Shown here: positions 59,086-64,000 of the stretch, piece by piece
How the letters are laid out: every line of letters starts with the position of its first letter
Numbering within the stretch: the first letter of the stretch is position 1
Assembly (NCBI GenBank): GCA_033032175.1
Contig: CM065313.1
Coordinates: 20,690,327-20,754,326 of the forward strand
Direction of reading: 5' to 3'
Source of the DNA: Saturnia japonica
Taxonomy: Eukaryota > Arthropoda > Insecta > Lepidoptera > Saturniidae
Length of the DNA: 64,000 nucleotides
Made by a program: the position numbers and the translations under genes
Notes under the pieces: model-generated
The model's input: the letters and a program-made list of their open reading frames with translations, nothing else
Told to the model about the DNA's origin: nothing
Database searches by the model: none

Positions 59086-59788
59086 TGGAGCAAAGACGTC
59101 CGGTGATTTGCGGATGCAACAATTGTGTTAATATCGCGTCTATATTAGAAATTTCCTCAGTATATTACCATCTTCAAAATGGTCAGTCTTTCACATAACC
59201 ATAAACCTGCGTTTGGAAAGAAGACGCAGTAATCATATCATAAAACACAATAGAATTCCTAGAGAAGATTCCTTTATTGGAAGTTGAAAACACCAGACAC
59301 AGCGCGTACAAAGTCGCGCGATTTACCAACAAACAGTCCAATTAGGAGCAACAGGCATAATCGGCATAGTGTTGTCTCGATGATCTTCCTAGTTTCTAGG
59401 TGTGCGACTGAATATAACTGGCGTTTAAATTTAAACGTGCGCTTTAGAGTTGTTTTGTGTGGAGATGGCTTTTAACAAATTAAAGGAATAAAATAAAATT
59501 AAGTACTTATATAAACAAGCGACTAAAATCGGATTAAAAAAAAAACGCCAATTTATTGTAATTAATCGACCTTTGTACCAGAATTTTAGTTTGACAACTA
59601 ACCAATGGTAATGAGTGGCCTAAAAAATGGGTAGTCATTGAGGTCTGTCGACAGAAGTGTAAAGCAAAACTATGCTTTTTTTTAACACCAGTCTGGTTTT
59701 CACTTCTATTGGCACTCCGAAAAAGATATATAAATTCTTTCTTAAATAAATATAACTTAAACTATAAATACAACTTAGCTAACATAAT
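59086..59788. other. non-coding spacer
   Basis: No gene recognised. Confidence 0.5.
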
Positions 59789-60006
59789 TGTTGCGGACAG
59801 CGAGCGAATAACGATAGTCTAATAGTATAGAATGAACAAATAAATGAAATAATACGTGTTAGGAATAAGGTTTATAAATACGTGTTAGGAATAGATATAA
59901 TAATATGAACTGAATATGTGTGAATATGTGTATTTTAAAACGATTAGAATAAGAATATAGCTAGTTGTAAGTTTAAATGTATAAATTTCACTAGTTGTAA
60001 GGATGA

Positions 60007-60037
60007 ACCATGCCAGACTCGGAACATCTGGCATGGT
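60007..60037 (+). repeat. perfect hairpin in the LTR
   Basis: ACCATGCCAGA (60007-60017) pairs with TCTGGCATGGT (60027-60037): an 11-bp stem with a 9-nt loop. Confidence 0.9.
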
Positions 60038-60086
60038 GACTCATGGTACTGCAGTCCCTTTCCCACGGTTAGCCTCGCTCTGCGGA

Positions 60087-60113
60087 GAGCGCGCACACGG
60101 GGCGTGCGCGCTC
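60087..60113 (+). repeat. GC-rich perfect hairpin in the LTR
   Basis: GAGCGCGCAC (60087-60096) pairs with GTGCGCGCTC (60104-60113): a 10-bp stem with a 7-nt loop, just before an ATTGG box. Confidence 0.9.
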
Positions 60114-60176
60114 ATTGGCTGAACGACGCCCCACACGGAATCCATCGCACGACCGGTTGCGAGGCAAAGGGCGAGG

Positions 60177-60186
60177 TTAAATATAG
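60177..60186 (+). promoter_or_regulatory. TATA-like box of the LTR
   Basis: TTAAATATAG, 20 bp before the LINE insertion point. The transcription start and R region of the LTR would be split by that insertion. Confidence 0.4.
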
Positions 60187-60205
60187 CGAAGAGGGCGGCA
60201 GTACT

Positions 60206-60692
60206 GCCCCCGCGCGATACAAAGTGACACTATACGTGCAACACTTAGTTACCCACACACAACATTACACACGCATGAACACACACACGTGCACACCACA
60301 CAGGTACATAGGTTCTGTAAGGGACCTTTTTTTTTTTTCTTTTTTTGCGCTAGTTAGACTAATGCGCTAGTTAGTGTAGAAAAACCATTCCGATTAACAA
60401 ATACACATACGCATGGTCCACTCCTTCCTCCCAGGAGGAGGGGAACGTGCATATGAGTATATATTAGTTAGCTCGAATTCTCCTAAGATTAGGGAATTAG
60501 TTAGATCGCGACTTTTTCGCATTCGCGACGACCGCCCGAGCCGAGGTTCGGCCACTCTGGCACCCTCGTGCGGGTCGTCACAAACTTTCGCGGCTGAGTG
60601 CCCTAAGCGCTCGCCCCCAAGTCCGGTGAAGCTGTAAAAGCCGCAGCGGCTCTGTTTGACGATAGGGCCCCTAAGGCTAACAGTGTAGTCAG

Positions 60693-60725
<33 letters not shown>
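60206..60725 (+). mobile_element. 5'-truncated Jockey-clade LINE copy, 3' UTR only, nested in the LTR
   Basis: Nearly identical to the 3' UTR of 48423-52492 in reverse orientation (GCGCGATACAAAGTGACACT, then CCAGGAGGAGGGGAACGTGC and CCCCAAGTCCGGTGAAGCTG), ending in a roughly 29-nt poly-A. It is flanked by the 9-bp direct repeat GGCAGTACT (60197-60205 and 60726-60734). It has no coding capacity; the open frames within it are accidental. Confidence 0.93.
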
Positions 60726-60729
<4 letters not shown>

Positions 60730-60866
60730 GTACTACGATCAGTTCGAGAAACACTACAACACTAGCAACAGCAAGCAGTGAATCACCAAGCAAACTACAG
60801 TCAAGAACGATATTAAGAATCAACATTGTTACCACGCACTAATGTAACTTTGTAAAACGAAACAAG

Positions 60867-60872
60867 AATAAA
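60867..60872 (+). terminator. polyadenylation signal of the LTR
   Basis: AATAAA, 55 nt before the LTR end; it fits the end of R. Confidence 0.5.
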
Positions 60873-60932
60873 ACAAGCACTATTAATTTAGCACACATTA
60901 AATATTGTGAACGTCTTTTTATTCACAATAAT

Positions 60933-63900
60933 AATGATTATTAGATTACTGATACACAGTTAATAGGTATATATCAATATAATTATATTACACACAATTA
61001 TAACCTATAATTTCACTGTTGTCCACGCGGAACAGGTCTTACTGTTAATATTAGCATGTAGGTGACACGAACTGATAACATTTTACCCATCCAAAAATCG
61101 CCCGTGCATATACATAGAAGTTTTCACTTCAAAAAAACTGAGTTCCAATAAGATACTAAAGATGAATTGATATGATAGCTATACCAGCGACTTCTCCGCG
61201 TGAAATATTTCATGTATGAAAACCAGCAACTGACAAAAAAAATATACTCATCTCGCCTCAGTCTCACCTTACGGTATTTGACCTCTAAAAGCTTTGAGAA
61301 TACCCAACTAAAATCATTTTAAATGTTAACCGATATTATCCAAAAGTCTTATGGACAGAATAGTTGAATAAATTTTTTTTAAGGTTTTGCAATCCTTTAG
61401 AAAAACCTAAAAGTTTACTTATTAACTTTATATTTTTTCCTAACTATTATTATCCAGTGAATAATTATTCATTTTAGTAAATCTGTTTAGTGTAATTTAA
61501 TGAAAATCTGGATAGCGCAATAAACACCAAACAACAACATCTATTTTAGAAATTTAAATTGAAACAGTTCGAACTTTTATATTAATAAATAAGAGAGATA
61601 TTCCTTATTTTTCATAAATTTCAATATATGTATTATTAAAATCTGCAAAATAAATAAGCCTAGACTTAAATTATATATACACGTACTTACAGGAGATATA
61701 CATAAGTTTGACAACAAATATCAAACCCATTTCGTAAAATTTTGATGCGGGATAAAACTGACTTGAATTATTTCGTAATTGTTGTTATTAAATCAAGTTT
61801 CTTCCTTTTAATGTCTCAGAACATTTAAAACTATAAAACCAAGACCTATAACGCCATCTGTGAATACTTTTGGAAAATATATATTAATTCAATTATTGTT
61901 TTTATTAAAAATTACGTGAAGATAAAATAATTTCGAATCATTTCGTATCATTTCATTAAATATTAAATTTAAAAAGTTATGCAAAATTCAAGTAATTGAA
62001 TGTCAAACCACGATTAACAAAAAGTGCTACTCTATATTGGGTGAGCCAGTTCACATGATATCTGAAGAATCGAGTCGCGGAAACAAAGGTGTCGCATGTC
62101 GCGTGTCGCCTGCCAGAATCAACAGGGAAGCGACGGTGTGGACAAATGCGACCGACATCGCTCTGTCACTTTGCTTGTCCTGTCGAAACATAGCTTCGGT
62201 GCACTGAAACTCGGGTCAGATTTTGTGAATCGTTTCAATCTTAATCGAGTTAAAGAGACTAATCAGATATCAACCATAAGCCCTAGAATCGAACTGGTTC
62301 ACTGTCCACGAGCTACAATAATAACGCGGTACGCTTTTATTACACATCGATTATTTTACGTTTAACGTACATTTATATTTACTCATAATATATATAAACT
62401 TACTGTGATATTTGATACCTATATTAATTTATGATATATACTTTCTCTATACAACAAAAGAATTAAAACCGAGTGAGAATGAATTTTTTATTATTATATA
62501 AAAGCAGAGACAAGGTGAATAAAATTAATATTGATATTTATTGTATTATATTATATAGCCTATCAAAGGCAGATAGACATTTACTTCCCATGTATTAAAA
62601 AATTTCAATATCAAATGAGAAACAATAATAATGATATTTTTAAAAAAACATAATCGATTCTTATAGCTTATCGATTGTGAAATTATTAAAATTCTTCCTG
62701 TATAAAAATGAAATAAATCAGACAGGGGAATAGATAAAAAAATGTTTTATTTCTGATCCGTAGTTTTAATAGAGATATATGTAACAAAATTTGAAAAAAA
62801 AAAACATATACAGACAGAACACAAATTTGATATTATAGATTTACGAATACAGCATTTTCTTAAGCTGTAGTTATTGTAAAACAACGTCTTTCTGTCTGTA
62901 TCTTTAATAGTGCTCACCATAGCTCAAAAATAATTATTCGTACATACGTTACATGATTTACTACTACTGGATATTGTAAGCTGTTCTCTATTAACTGTGT
63001 AGAAAAACACCCTTGATGTTAGAGAATTCATGCAAATTAGGTTATATATATGTATTTATGAATGCAAAACATGCAATTTTATAAAATTAATAATAGAAGG
63101 CTAAGTAATCTTTTTTTATAATTACTAATTTAATGTTGGGTAAAATGACAAAATTATACAAATTACAGTATAAAACTTTTCTTTAATTTTATATATTTAG
63201 GTCACAATACAATTATAATTTTTCCTAATAGTTCTTATATGTAATAGGCGGCAATAACGATAAATTTATTGAAAATTTGAAACGCGGGCAATACTGCGTA
63301 CAGAAACTATTAACTATAAATATAATTTAACAATTTCTAAATAACTTCTCTACACAGCAGCACAATATGCTTAAACAGATGATCGGGAGAGCTTTCCAAG
63401 TTGATCGGTGAAATTCCCTAAAAGTATAAAATACTTTGAAAGTTTTGCAGCGGCTAACTATGTCCAATCCACATATTATCGACCCCTTTCGCTAGAAATA
63501 GCGTAACTCCAAATAACTTACTATATTGGCAACGTGCAAAAAAAAATCTTAGATCACTTTTGTTTATATATTTTGTTTGCTCAAGTTTATACAATATATT
63601 AAACGAGTTTGCTTTCGAATTGAAAAAAAAAATGTTCTTAACGTGGTTTTGATGAAAAGTAGTGTTTAGTTTTAAGAATCTCTGATAGTAATGACCATTT
63701 TTTTTCATTATAGCTTAATTTTAAGAACACAAAAAATAAGTAAGAGCCCATCAATCATTCAATTTGGTCAAAATGGTCTATACGCCCTTTGTAGCGGAAG
63801 TAATCGATAAGTAAAATGAGGTATTGTAGATATTTGCCGATATACATCTCTAAACCAGAGTATCTGATCCCAAATTTCATTAAAAATATTTGTTTTTATT

Positions 63901-64000
63901 TCGATAATTGAATACTGGAGAAAACATGTACGTACTCATTTTGTCATAATAAAAAAAATATTGAAATGTCGTCACGGGACGCCTGGCAGTTGTGAAACAA
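60933..64000. other. AT-rich non-coding stretch
   Basis: No gene or repeat shared with the rest is seen. 62041-62330 is less AT-rich (GGTGTCGCATGTCGCGTGTC, then GCGACGGTGTGGACAAATGC) and unique here. The open frames in it have no recognisable similarity. Confidence 0.5.

Larger units (their letters stand above)
59789..60927 (+). mobile_element. solo LTR of an LTR retrotransposon (BEL/Pao or Gypsy type) with a nested LINE
   Basis: Starts TGTTGCGGAC and ends TTCACA (TGT...ACA), flanked by the 5-bp direct repeat ATAAT (59784-59788 and 60928-60932). Without the LINE (60206-60725) and its duplicated 9-bp target, the LTR is about 610 bp. Promoter-like features follow in order: a GC-rich region with two hairpins, a CCAAT box on the reverse strand (ATTGG at about 60114-60118), TTAAATATAG (60177-60186) and AATAAA (60867-60872), which gives the + orientation. 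No internal retrotransposon sequence adjoins, so it is a solo LTR left by LTR-LTR recombination. The family is inferred from ends and TSD length only. Confidence 0.8.

Noticed and set aside
60104..60370. 88-codon frame
   Set aside because: Crosses the LTR/LINE boundary at 60205, so it cannot be an ancestral coding sequence.

Overview
The window looks like a piece of an insect genome, most probably a lepidopteran (moth or butterfly). The evidence is an intron-bearing arthropod-type pickpocket channel gene, very AT-rich spacers, and a repeat load typical of Lepidoptera: short Helitrons whose 5' end reads TCTATATATTAATACGTGAA, Zenon-like CR1 pieces, mariners, Jockey-clade LINEs and tRNA-derived SINE heads. 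No prokaryotic feature, CRISPR array or complete tRNA/rRNA gene was seen. The species cannot be named from the sequence.

Two host genes can be supported exon by exon. (1) A complete DEG/ENaC (pickpocket-type) sodium channel subunit on the + strand, 21444-27821: ten coding exons with matching phases, 485 residues. (2) A small secreted six-cysteine peptide gene on the - strand, 39106-36787: two coding exons, 64 residues, with a signal peptide, the CSalphabeta (defensin/toxin-fold) cysteine pattern, a TATA-like box and a polyadenylation signal. A possible orphan exon of an unidentified gene lies on the - strand at 17716-17886.

The rest is non-coding sequence and mobile elements. Left part (1-21 kb): an almost intact mariner of the DD41D 'rosa' type with perfect 31-bp TIRs and one in-frame stop (4040-5342); a second, decayed mariner (9965-10804) that seems to have landed in a Helitron; CR1 and LINE 3' pieces; and several dispersed repeats. 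Middle (21-46 kb): the channel gene with a Helitron in intron 7, LINE and mariner debris at 34-35.1 kb, then the peptide gene, whose 2.1-kb intron is mostly repeat and which is bracketed by an inverted pair of one repeat.

Right part (46-64 kb): a tandem duplication of a roughly 2.2-kb segment. Copy 1 is interrupted by a 4.07-kb 5'-truncated Jockey-clade LINE flanked by an 11-bp target duplication; copy 2 still has the empty site. The duplication junction carries a 91-nt insert copied from inside the unit. Further right is a solo LTR (59789-60927, 5-bp TSD) with a 520-bp piece of the same LINE family nested in it. Together these insertions give a relative chronology: repeat B, then the tandem duplication, then the LINE insertion; and the LTR, then its LINE.
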